Below the pieces are notes generated by a model. The model was given only the letters and a program-made list of their open reading frames with translations. It ran no database searches and had not been told where the DNA came from. A stretch of DNA of 53,000 nucleotides, from positions 1 to 53,000 of the forward strand of contig NW_026970769.1 of NCBI RefSeq assembly GCF_963678635.1. Direction: 5' to 3'. Shown here piece after piece: positions 1-10,800 of the stretch. The position numbers were made by a program, and so were the translations under genes. The stretch comes from Symsagittifera roscoffensis (lineage: Eukaryota; Xenacoelomorpha; Acoela; Convolutidae). The stretch's first letter is position 1; every line of letters begins with the position of its first letter.

Positions 1-879
1 GGTTACTGTGCTAGTAGCACAGAATGTTCCGGTCATAGTCTTGAAAAATACAAAAAACTTAGTTTTTCAAATTAGTGTGGTTCGTTTTTTTCTGCGTGGT
101 GTGATAAAAAGATCTGAATTAAAGAATAGAAGTTGGGCATAATTGAGAATCCTAGTAAAATAAGCTAATTGGAAAATACTTTTTTGTCGAAAAATATCTA
201 GACAAAAACAAAAAAAAATTTTAAGTTTTTGGTTCACAAAATGGCGCTAACAAACTACAAAAAATTAAATTTAATAGCTCAAAATCTAATTTTTTTTGGC
301 TTAAATTAAGCATAACTAATCTGTAGAAAGCCTGCCTAGCCTCAACTTATTAGCAAAAATTTCAACTGGTTTTTCTCAACACTGAAAAAAATATATTCAA
401 AATTTTTTCATTTCAATTGAATCACAATTGAAAGAGATTTAATATGAATTATCACTCGACCCATTCCAATGACTATTTATGGTACCCGATTTTGCTTAGA
501 AAAAAGCTAAAACGCACCCGAATACAAAATTTTCTCCCCATTTTTCAAATGGTCAGATCAAATATTCTGAGCTGAAATGGCTTACGAATAGTGTGAAAAG
601 AAAAACATATTGTAAAATTTTAAGAGCTGAATTAATGATATAAATCTGAAAACCAGACGTATTTAATTTAAATAAGGACAGGTGGTTTTTGTGCCAGAAG
701 CGCAGAAAGTTAGGACCATAGTCTATAAGAAAGGCATTTTTTTTTCAAATTAAATTAGTTTTTTCTGTGTGACGTGATAGTTAGATCTGAACGAAAAAAA
801 AGAAAGACAGTCATAAATGAATAGGTCAACTGGAAAACAATTTGTTTATAGAAACGACTAGAAAAACAGAACAAATCGT
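1..879. repeat. 5' flank of element 1 with a diverged ~200-bp direct repeat
   Basis: Two related stretches, about 4-215 and 686-879, share a series of short matches in the same order: a TGTGC..AG.AGC.CAGAA start, a CATAGTCT block, a TTTTTCAAATTA block, AGATCTGAA and a CTAGA.AAAACA block. The second copy stops at the first base of the 5' LTR. The sequence between them is AT-rich, and I see no gene, RNA or motif there. No continuation of the second copy was found directly after the 3' LTR at 22769. Confidence 0.5.
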
Positions 880-1747
880 TGTGCCATTCTGCCGGATGAC
901 ACAGCACAACCTTCCCGCGACAGAAAAAAGAGTGACTAAAGGCCTTATGAACAGAAAAGTGTTGCGACGGAGGGTCAGAAATTTTTAAAATTTCGATCGG
1001 AAGAAGAACATTTCTGAGAAATAGAAAAAAGACGGCCATTTTGAATAAAAAAGACGAAAATCAGAACCACGATATAGATTGTGAAGAACAGTTGTATCAG
1101 AGACAGAAAAACACGGAGCCTCTTATCGTGGCAAGAACACACGATAAGGACCTTAGCGACAGATATTTGTGGAGACGGAGGCTTCAGTGGGGGGAAGAGA
1201 AATACCACGGAACCCTCCCGGGACACGAAATATAGGAGATAAGAGTGTTATCTCAAGAAAATCACGGGAGCGGAGGCTTGGTCCCCCAGAGACTGTTATA
1301 TGTGAAGGGACTGGGTAAACTAACTATAACAGCTGCTGTAATGTCCTAGATCTTAATTAAACACCGATATTATTTGATATTTCAGGACATGAGTAGATAG
1401 AAAAAGGAAAGGGTCAATCCATCTCCAATGGATTTAATATAAAACTGTCACACAAAAACATATAGAAATAGGTGGTTCGAGCCGTGTTTTTAATGACAAT
1501 CACGTAGTCTGAGGATCCGAGACTCAGCTATGTGGTTGTGTTCGCATGCAAACGAAAGCTGATCAAAAGTCGTTTGACTGATGGCCTAAAAATGGTAACT
1601 TTTTACTTTGCCCTAAACAGACCAGAATCAACTGGCAAGGTCGAGACGGTGAAAAACGAGTAGAATTAAGGTAACTGACGCCTGCCAGTCGTTGATAGGT
1701 ACTTTTTCTACGCTCCGTCGCTGTGTGATATTTGGGCGAATGTTACA
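880..1747 (+). repeat. 5' LTR of element 1
   Basis: Begins TGTGCCATTCTG and ends GAATGTTACA, the usual TG...CA form. It matches 21884-22768 almost base for base; the main difference is a short stretch near 986 (about 17 bases longer in the 3' copy), plus a few substitutions. An AATAAA at 1044-1049 could be the polyadenylation signal. Promoter, R and U5 limits cannot be set from sequence alone. The 64-codon open frame at 1041-1235 has no ATG and is not called. Confidence 0.9.
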
Positions 1748-1759
1748 TAGACGTTTTTA

Positions 1760-1776
1760 TGGCGCTCCTGGGTGGG
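1760..1776 (+). promoter_or_regulatory. Candidate primer-binding site, element 1
   Basis: TGGCGCTCCTGGGTGGG lies 12 bases after the LTR end. It starts with TGG, the complement of a tRNA CCA end, and its first 15 bases recur at the same distance from the LTR in element 2 (35996-36010), although the surrounding leader is diverged. The implied tRNA has discriminator G and an acceptor 3' strand ending AGGAGC. I could not assign the tRNA. The 12-base gap is wider than the 0-5 bases usual for LTR elements. Confidence 0.55.
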
Positions 1777-1824
1777 CCTGTTAAAGGCATGAAACCATCA
1801 TGATCAGCAAGCGTTTCAGCGACG

Positions 1825-3040
1825 TACCCTCCGCTCCGGGCGTAAGCCCGAGTTAGAGGCCTTAATGACCGTTGTTGTACTAGGGGGAAGGTGCGTACCC
1901 TCCGTCTAGTGCAATTTAGCTTTTTAACTTAGTTAACACCGAAAATTCCGGGGGCCGGAGGGTTAGGTGGGAAATCTAGAGCCCGCTTGTCCTGAGGTCC
2001 CAGGACCAAAAACAATTAAAGAGAAAGCGTAAAACCAGACAAAAATAGTGTATAACCAAGAAAAAGCCAAAAACAAATTTATTTAAAAACAAAAAAGTAC
2101 AAAAAACAGTAAAAAAATCCAAAAAAGACCAAAAACAGTAAAAAACATAAAGTGACAGTTTATATGTTATTTCCGGACGAGATGTGATCTGACCTTCCTA
2201 TTTGTTGTTGTTTCAGATTGATTTATATCGTTTCTGATAGAGAGATTGTGTGTTTTGGTGAAGGGTTGGGTACCCTCCCTCGAGTGTAATTTGAGTGTTT
2301 AAGCACGTTAATGATGATTTTGCCGGTGACCGGAGGGTAGAGTGGCAGGCTGATCAACGTGTTCCACACTCAACAGGGACATCAAGGACAACATCCGCAA
2401 CGACTGTTGGGTATCGTTGAAGCAATTTTAGTATCGTTCGGGTACTATTTCCTTAAAACTTAAGTGGTGGGGGGCACGATTGGCGCGGTCCGATTGTACC
2501 CTCCATCGATTACAAATTTCCGAGTTAAGGGTCTTAATTCGGATATTTTGGTGCAAAGGAGGGTATAGTACTATTTATTAACGACTATTTATAGATTATT
2601 GTCCTTACTATATATTACTTATCTCCTATTTAGACCCAAGAAACACCCATTTTTTGTCGAAAATTACCAATTTTCGACCAAACTGTAGACCCCCAAATTT
2701 TCGGATATCCGAGCTTTTCCGATAGGCAAAAAGCTTTTATTTAGAGAGTAGCCACGTAGTTCGATCCCCTTTATTAAAGAAACCGCGTGAGCAAAGATTC
2801 AGTGGAAGTTAGAAAAACGAAAATTTTTCGACCAAAATTTTGATAATTTTCTGTATTTTGTCAATCTGTTTTGGGGATCGAGTTTTTGAGTTTTTAGAGT
2901 TAGAGCAATAAAATTTTTTGCGTTAGGAGCGTGCTAGCATAACGTGCTCGGTTACCAGAGAAATTTTTGGGTAACCCTCCGAGTAGCTCCGTGGATAGAG
3001 CTAACGACTTAAGGTTTGGAAAAGGAAGGAATCGGAGGGT
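1825..3040 (+). repeat. Five ~69-bp leader units with inverted CCCTCC/GGAGGG ends
   Basis: Units at 1825-1893, 1896-1965, 2271-2339, 2497-2565 and 2973-3040. Each starts TACCCTCC or AACCCTCC and, except for a degenerate first unit, ends GGAGGGT. Exactly 28 bases from each start is a small inverted core: TTAGAGGCCTTAAT, TTAACTTAGTTAAC, TTAAGCACGTTAAT, TTAAGGGTCTTAAT, CTAACGACTTAAGG. The spacing is constant while the intervening bases vary. Five matching units occur in the same order in element 2 (36051-37292). Role unknown; as RNA each could form a long hairpin with an inner small hairpin, as DNA each is a set of paired protein-binding-like sites. Confidence 0.7.
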
Positions 3041-3370
3041 CCAAATTTGATAGTTTTTGGCCAAATTGTTGTTTCTAAACCAATTTTGGTCCGGTTTTTT
3101 GCATTATTCCAGTGCCGTACAGGGCTACTACGCTCATTTCAAGTATTTTTAGGCACTTTCGACCGGAATTGCGAAAAAAGTCTTTCAGATCCTATACAGG
3201 TGGTGAAAAAGGCCATTTTGACGAACGCGTTTTTGGCGATTTCTCAAAGACTAGTTATCCGATTGGAATAAATTTGGTACCATAAGTCGACGTTTTTGAC
3301 TACTTTTCCGAATCGCAACCGTTTTTGGGTTGATTATTTCGGAAAAGAAAATTTTTTTAGAATTTGTTGG

Positions 3371-3908
3371 TTCGGAGGGTCCAAGTAACGGGCAACCCTC
3401 CGAGCGGCAGAAAATTTTATCAAAACATCTTCTTATTCAACTGGGAAGGTTGACCGTGTCAGCCAACCTAGTTTTAAGTCAGGTAGACCGCTTTCAGAGG
3501 CTTTACTGCGGTGATTTAACCCTTTTTCTTGATTTTGGGGGAACCCTCCGAAGTGACCCTCCGGAGTCAGCTAAACCCTTTAGCAACCCTCCTTAGTGGA
3601 AAATTTCCACGAGATCACCCTAAGAAGTTGAAACAGCTCCCCCTAGAACCCTTAGCTTATTTTGACGCTGTTTAAAGCTAGTAGGAGAACCTTCCAAGTG
3701 AGATCAGAAAATTTGAAAATTTTGGAGGTACCCTCCGAAGTGACCCTCCGGAGCGTATTAAGCATCTTATTGACCCTCCTTAGTAAATTTAAGGGGACCC
3801 TCCGAAGTAACTTGGGTGATTAAGATACCCTCCTAAGTAACTTGAGTGATTGAGGTACCCTCCGAGGTAACCCTCCGGAGTGTCTTAAACCTTCTAGCGA
3901 CCCTCCTT
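3371..3908 (+). repeat. Array of CCCTCCG motifs in element 1 leader
   Basis: At least ten copies of a CCCTCCGAAGT / CCCTCCGGAG / CCCTCCTTAGT motif. Three larger units, about 3539-3597, 3726-3785 and 3854-3908, each contain ACCCTCCGA.GT, ACCCTCCGGAG, a spacer with TTAA or TTTA, then ACCCTCCTT. The motif is the reverse complement of the one that dominates the equivalent array in element 2 (37991-38171). Confidence 0.65.
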
Positions 3909-4112
3909 GTAAGAGACTTGAGTAAACCTTCTGTGGCAATTTGGGAAACGGAAAATATCCATTTAATAAGGATCATATTAGGATATTAGGCGTGCTTATC
4001 AGGATCAGAAGAACCCATTCTGACCCGGAAATTCGTGATCAACTTTGGATTCTATATTGGGTGTATTAGAAGTACCCGAACAAAATTTTTTTTTGATTGT
4101 GATTTTGGTTGA

Positions 4113-4272
4113 GTGGTTGCCTTGAGCTACTTAATAGGAAAGTTCGGGCAATCCGGGAACAAATAAAGGAAGACCTCGGTGGGTGTATTAAGCAAATACA
4201 CACCCACTTGAGAAGAAGAATTGTTCCCTACTCTCGTGTACTTGGAGCAGTCCGAGTGTGGGAGAGCTTTTT
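4113..4272 (+). ncRNA. Structured leader RNA, copy A
   Basis: Three stems followed by TTTTT. Stem 1: GGTTGCC 4115-4121 with GGCAATC 4147-4153, extended inside by GAGCT with AGTTC. Stem 2: GGGAACAA 4155-4162 with TTGTTCCC 4221-4228, enclosing a GTGGGTGT (4179-4186) / ACACCCAC (4200-4207) hairpin flanked by CTC and GAG. Stem 3: CTCTC 4231-4235 with GAGAG 4262-4266, inner ACTTGG with CCGAGT. TTTTT at 4268-4272. The same folds with different bases occur at 4299-4455 and 38399-38554, so paired changes support the structure. Function unknown: packaging signal, internal ribosome entry or a Pol III-type transcript ending at the T run are all possible. Confidence 0.7.
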
Positions 4273-4298
4273 CATAGATTTGACGAATTTTCGACCAA

Positions 4299-4455
4299 GA
4301 GGTTGCCTTGAGCTACTTAGTAGGACAGCTCGGGCAATCGCAGGACACCCAAAAGAAGACCTCGGTGGGTGTATTAGGCAAATAGACACCCACTTGAGAA
4401 GACTGTGTCCTGGGCTTCGTTCTTTCGGATCGTTCCGATTGGGGGAAGTCTTTTT
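4299..4455 (+). ncRNA. Structured leader RNA, copy B (tandem)
   Basis: Tandem second copy. Stem 1 is GGTTGCC 4301-4307 with GGCAATC 4333-4339; its inner pair is GAGCT with AGCTC, where copy A has GAGCT with AGTTC. Stem 2 is CAGGACAC 4341-4348 with GTGTCCTG 4405-4412, a complete base change from copy A that keeps pairing. The inner hairpin GTGGGTGT/ACACCCAC is retained. Stem 3 is GGCTTC 4413-4418 with GGAAGTC 4444-4450, inner TCGG with CCGA. TTTTT at 4451-4455. It ends about 425 bases before the gag ATG. Confidence 0.7.
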
Positions 4456-4879
4456 CTTTAAGACTAAGTTTTATTTATCTATTTCTGAATCATCACTGCT
4501 TTTTATCGAAGATTGTTTAATTTTAACAAAGCAGTGACTTGATAAATTGTGTGGCGATAAATTGATACTGACAAAAGGTCGCTGTCACCTGTAGGATATT
4601 CTTATCTGATTATCGATTGTGTTTTGTGTGTCGATTATATCTTGTGGAAACTTAGTGATACTGTTATACTATACAACCGGGTTGAGTTAGCATTATATCA
4701 ATACTGGGTAGACCCTGTGTGTAACTTTAGCTGAGTCACTAATTTAGTCGTGAGAGATCTAAGAGACATTTTGATACTGACGGAATCGAGTAGGCAGTGT
4801 TAAGTGATTTAACTAAATCTTGTTTGTGGTACGTTTGCATTGCCATCAAATTAAGAATACTTTCATTTTGACAAAAACT

Positions 4880-7800
4880 ATGCAGCGCAGGGACTCGCTA
4901 GGATCGACTACTAAAATTCCCAGGCTAAGCAAGGGAAGCACGCGGAAATTTAGAACTAGGCGTAGCCAAACCTCGTTTAGCAGCGCTTCCGACGCGTTTG
5001 CTGAAGACGAATCGACTAAAGGTCAACCTGATCTTTCAGTGATCGAAATGAAACTAAGGAGCGAGAAAAACCTCGATGGCAATCAAAGGCGGAGCGCCGA
5101 GGCCGAGCCTGCGAGCGAAACGCTGGTGGATCCCTTTGACGAAGGGGAGCGAACGCTCATTCGACCCGACTTTGAGCCAGACGAGGTCCTCGAACGGGAG
5201 GAAGCTGAGAGGACAGAGGAGACCTCGGAGCGTCCCGAGGTCGAACCTCGGGAGGAAGTGTTGTACAGGGGAATGTCCAAATCGGAGACTAAGAGCTATA
5301 AATGGAGAAAGGAACCTTCACATCTGACAAGTGCACACTCATCCTTGGCCAAACAGAGTAACAACGCGATGATGTCGAGTATGAGTCCGGGTGAAGAGCA
5401 GACGTTCTCGAAGGCCAAGAAGAGTTGGAAGTCCTTGTACGACGAACGCATGGCGTCACTACCAACTGTAGGTTTGACTTCCAGTGATGGCTACCCGGAG
5501 ATAACCCATTCGGATGTGAACTTCACACCGTGCCCAAGGAACGACATGAGCAGGGAGGCGTCTTCTGCCTCGCCGACCAGGCCTATGTCAGATGGGATAA
5601 CGATGGGAGCATCATCAACGTTCGACAGACTGATGACGTCAATGCACAAGCAAAAGGGCGGTGCGTCATCAAGTACTAGGCTACAGCCACAGTTGACCTC
5701 GTCTTCTCTGGGGCTAACCCCGCCATTGGGGGCAGCTGGTGACATAAGTGATATGTTCGCTGGTGTGATGAATGGCCTGGATGAATTGAGGCGAGACATG
5801 ACTAAGAGGATAGATCAAGTTGACGAGAGAGCTCACCATGGTCGAGAGAATTTGAAAGATGAGCTAACGCACGTGAAGTCGCAGGCGAGGTTTGATCAGG
5901 CTCAATTGATTTGTGACACCGATCAATGCCTGGCCGAGAGCCTGGCACAGGCAAACAAAGAGTCAGAGGAAAGAGAGGCTAGGATGACAAGAGAGATCGA
6001 GCGATTGTTGAATGATCATGATAATACCTACGCCCAAACGATGACTGGCCTGGAAAGGAGGTTGGACGCCAAATCTGACTTGATGATGCGGAAGCTTGAC
6101 GCGATCCTGAATGGGAATAGTTGGCAGGAGCATTCCAACTCAAGGGAGCGCTCACGCCATGCGAATGTTGGAGATGGTACGGGCAACAGTGCCAGAGCCC
6201 AGCAAGGCTCGAGAACGAACTACGAACATAGAAACAAGGAGCGGCCAAGGGCAGCCCCGCAGAGGCCTGGCTGGACAAATCCAGTCCCACCGGAGGCAGA
6301 TGCCACCCCGGAGACAAGATTGCCAACCGTGCCACAAGTCAGTTCAGTACCAGATCTGACTACAGTCTCACAAGACACAACGATGTATGCCTCGATGTTA
6401 GAGCCTCTGAACAGATCTCTTGAAACATTCATCACCAAGCTCTCGAAGTCAACCGAGAGAGGAGAGAGGTCAAGAAGAACACTGAAAAAGCCGAAGTCAT
6501 ATAAAGACGAGTCAGACGGCTGCATTGATACTTGGATAGAGGTGATGAAGTTACACTTTGAGGAAGAGAATCTCTCCAAGAAACAAGAGTGCAGCGCGCT
6601 GACGAGCAACCTGGAGGGTACTGCATTAAATTGTGTAATGGCGAAAAGAGCCAATGAGAGAGACAGCGCTCGCAAGATATTCGACATCCTGCTGAATCGT
6701 TTCGGCTCTGGAGTACAAGGGCACCAGGCCATGGTGAAGTTCGAGAAGAGGCGACAGAGAGATGAAGAATCAATAGATAAATTCTTGGATGACCTTGAAC
6801 TGCTCAGGAGGAGGAGCAACCCGGATGAGAGAATATCTGAACGAAACTTGGCGATCGCTTCGAAGTTCATGGATGGTGTAAGGAGTGAGGAGTTGAAGAC
6901 GATGTTGGCCACTCACTTCACCCTGTCGCTTGACCAGGTACCCACGCCCGACGACTTGCGTATGAAGTCACGCGAGTATTTACTGATAAAACCGAGGGCG
7001 CAAAACCGTTACAGCAATTATGGCAACTATAGCGGGACAAACACTGGTGCGAATTCCAGTTGGTACAAACCTCGCGATGACATGGACAAGAGGAGGTCGT
7101 GTGCGAATTGTGGTTCGATGGACCATCACGTTTCTGCGTGTTCGGCATACAAACAGAACATGAAGGCCATAGGCTACTTTCTCGAGGACGCTGACGCGAC
7201 CGACGAGGATCATGAAGAGTACGTGAGAGGGCTCATCATGAAATATGGTCCGAGGTGTTTCTTCTGTAATTTGGAGGGACACTTCAAGTCGGATTGTACT
7301 CAATTTTGGGACGCAGTAGCGGACGCGAAACATCCCCGCCACGATGAGGCGCTTTCGGGTGTCAAGGCCAGTCGGGCACGTCTGATGAACGAGGCTGAAT
7401 CTCGGAGAAAGGAGACGACACCGAGCACTTTCACGACTAAAAAGGTTAAGACATGGCCTGACGAGGTGGTAGCCTCGAACCTCGAAGCAGAGTCGTCTAG
7501 TCCACTCAAGTTGGATTACGGCCTGGCGGCAAGGACAGCGCTGCAGAATGTCAAACAGGACCTTGCCACGAAAGAAGTGGAGCAATGGGTAAGGTCGGAG
7601 CTGGAGAGCACAGATCTTCGGGAAAGTCTTAATGTCCTGAGTAAGACGACAAGAGCAGAAGATGAAAAAGAGCCCAAGAAACAGGGACTAAAACTGAACG
7701 TTATATCTGGCAAGACTTTCGGAATGACGAAGGCAGGGACCAAAATAATGTCTATCATCTCAGTCGCAGGGCACCAGGTGGTCAAGAACCTGAGCGAGCC

Positions 7801-10800
7801 ATCCGAGATTACACTGGTCCACCTGGACATCTATGCCGACTACCTGAAAGAGAAGGATCCCAAACTGGACTCCAGGGCAGTGCGAGCGCTGCTCACAACG
7901 GGAGGTCCGAGGCTGATGAAAGTGGACGGACATTACCCGATTCTGATGAATGTGGATGGCATCAATATCTACACGAAAGCTCACATAACTGATGCGAACG
8001 ATCAGGTTGGCCGGATATACATTGGTCAAGAGGAGCTGAAGGTCAGACGAATCGGACACAACGCGATGCTCGAACAAGATGCGGTGCATATTGGTTGCGA
8101 GGCCGATCTGGCCGCACACGTTCTGGACGTGCAAGGCAGACAACTGTCAGTAAAGGGGCTGCTAGACACGGGAGCAGTGGTTAGTGTCATGCCTGTCAAA
8201 ACTTGGACCGACATGGGTTTCGAAAGATCGGATCTCATACCGACAAACATCAGGTTGGCAGCTGCCAATCAGGGAGCGATCTATGTCGCCGGACGAACCC
8301 CGATCATCTCACTGCAGCTCGGAGGAAGACATCTTTGGATGAGCTTCCTAGTAGTAGAGAATTTGGATGAATCCGACCAGTTCATCCTAGGAAGGGATTT
8401 CGTTCGCAAATTTGACGTCACGATCGATCTCAACGACGGATTGATTAGGATCAAGGATCCTGAAAGAAAGTATGAGAAAAGACCCCTTAATAAGATCTTA
8501 ATTAATCAGGCCAAGGTGCCGATTTTTCTGGATCGAAAAGTTAGATTAAAACCGAACCAAGCCGTAATAGCAACGTTTAGGATGAGGAACTTGAATGAAC
8601 TCAGCAATGACAGACAGGTGTGTCTGGTACCAAATCCAAACAGTAAAAGCTCGGCTATTTTAGGAAGAAGCTTCTCACTCACTCAGAGCGGACTGTGTGT
8701 GAGTGTGTTATTGAACACAGAAGCAACAACAGTGACAATACAGAGGGGAAAGAAACTTGGCTACGCTTTGCCTCTGAACACAGACTTTCTGAGTGTGGAG
8801 AACTTGAAGAAGTTTGACGTAACTAAATGTCCATTACATGCGAACCAAGAATGTATAATGAAAAGAGTAATTGAATTGAAATCTTCTAGGAAATTGTTTT
8901 CAATGAAGTCGGAAACAGATGATGGGCTGTCTAGTTGTTCCAACTTTCCTGAAAGGCCGACGGAAGCAGAGTTAGCAGCGAATAGGCCTGTCCTACCTGA
9001 GATAGAACATCTGAAGGGTAAAATATCTGACAAGGAACTAGATTCGCTCAGGGCGGTGCTAGATCGGAACGCAGACGTTTTTTCAAAGCATAAGGCCGAT
9101 ATAGGTTGTTGCAATTTTGTAGAGCACGAGATTGAGATAGAAGAGGGCTCGGTACCTCATAGGGAAGGGGCGAGAAGAATGACCCCAAATAAGTCAGAAG
9201 CGTGTAGGAAGGAAATTGAAATGTTAATGGAGTACGACATGATTGAGCCGTCGAAGTCCCCATGGGCTTGTGGCGTGGTCATGGCGAAAAAGAAAGGGGG
9301 ACAACTCAGATTTTGTTGTGATTTCCGTTATCTGAACGCAGTGACTATAAAGGACGCATACCCGATTCCCCGCATTGATGAGAGCCTATCCAAGCTGGGA
9401 GACGCTAAGTTCTTCACGACGTTGGATTTGGGCTCAGCATTCTGGCAAGTGCCACTCAGAAAGCAAGATCGAGAGAAAACAGGTTTCGCGTGTGAGCTGG
9501 GACTGTTCCAGTGGAAGAGGATGCCATTCGGATTGTGCAACGCGACGGCCACATTCCAGCGACTGATGGCTCAGGCACTCACGAGCGTCACTAAGAAATA
9601 CGGGAATCTCATCATGTGTTATGTCGATGATGTTGTGATTGCAACACCAACCCTAGAAGACCACATAGAGAGGTTGGAGGAGGTGTTTTCTTGCATGAAG
9701 CAGGCGGGTCTGAAATGCAAACCCTCTAAGTGTGAAATCCCCAGGGATTCCATAAAGTATTTGGGCCGCCTGGTTGACAAACATGGAGTGAGACCAGATC
9801 CCGAAGCGGTTGAAGCGGTGTTGACCTGGAAGGCACCTAAAACAGATACACAGTTGATGAGTTTTCTGGGATTCGCCAATTATTATCGTGAGTTCATCAA
9901 GGGGTATGCTGAAAAAATATACCCCATGCAGAGATTGATGAGAAACAAGGGCAAAAAGTTCACCTGGACTGATGAGGCACAAGTCTCATTTGAAAACATC
10001 AAACGTGAACTTTGCGAGGCACCGGTCCTCGGCATGCCAACGGAGAAGGGAATGTTCGTGCTGGACACGGATGCATCAGTGGTTGCGATATCAGGCATAC
10101 TTCACCAAGAGCAGGAGTGGAACGGGAGAACGGTTCTTCGTCCGATAGCTTATGGAAGTAAAGTCCTGAGTGACACTGAGATGAAGTACGGCGCACCAAA
10201 AGCGGAGATGTTTGCTGTGATCACGTTCGTGGAAAAATACAGGGCCTACCTGGGGAGTGCTCCATTCAGGTTACGTGTGGACAATCGTGCCCTTGCCTGG
10301 CTGAAGACCTATTCGATGGATCAAAGCTACATTGGTCGTTGGATCGTGCGCTTGGATGGATACCACATGATCATAGAGCACCGTACCCGTGACAAGCACC
10401 AGAACGCAGATAGCCTCAGTAAAAAGACAGAATTTTATGAGCGCCTCGAGGAGAAGCAGGCTAACCAATCAGAGATCAAAGAGGGGTTTTCCTTTCTGGA
10501 CAAAGAAACCTACGATAAGCTGCCACTTACTAGGTGGTTAGACAAATCAGGACATCCTATACCTGGACACCCTGACCTTCCAGTGGAGACGGCCGCGGAG
10601 ATAAAGCTTTTAGCCAGAGGCGAACCCGTTCCGTTGGACCTGCTAGTCCGATCCAACTTGGTACAGCAAGAACTGACCAGGCTGGGTATAAACAGCATCG
10701 CTTTATTGAATAAGACGGTGAACGTGGCGCCGGACGTCATGGGAAAACTCCGTGACTTGTTGGATAGGGAAGTGAATAGGCTTGATCGTGAATGGATGGA

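Larger units (their letters stand above)
1748..4879 (+). other. Long non-coding leader of element 1
   Basis: About 3.1 kb between LTR and gag with no supported coding sequence; the short open frames here are not conserved in element 2. In order it holds the PBS, five ~69-bp inverted-end units (1825-3040), an A-rich stretch rich in CAAAAA and AGTAAAAAA (about 2018-2155; counterpart 36249-36365), an array of CCCTCCG motifs (3371-3908) and two copies of a structured RNA (4113-4455). The same order of parts is found in element 2. Confidence 0.7.

Noticed and set aside
1041-1235. 64-codon open frame in both LTRs
   Set aside because: Starts at TTG, has no recognisable domain, and is shared only because the LTRs are near-identical copies.
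3047-3596. Small ORFs in the element 1 leader
   Set aside because: They run through repeat motifs and are not kept in element 2.
4109-4537. 142-codon open frame over the structured RNA
   Set aside because: Not preserved in element 2; the copies vary in a pattern that keeps base pairing, not codons.
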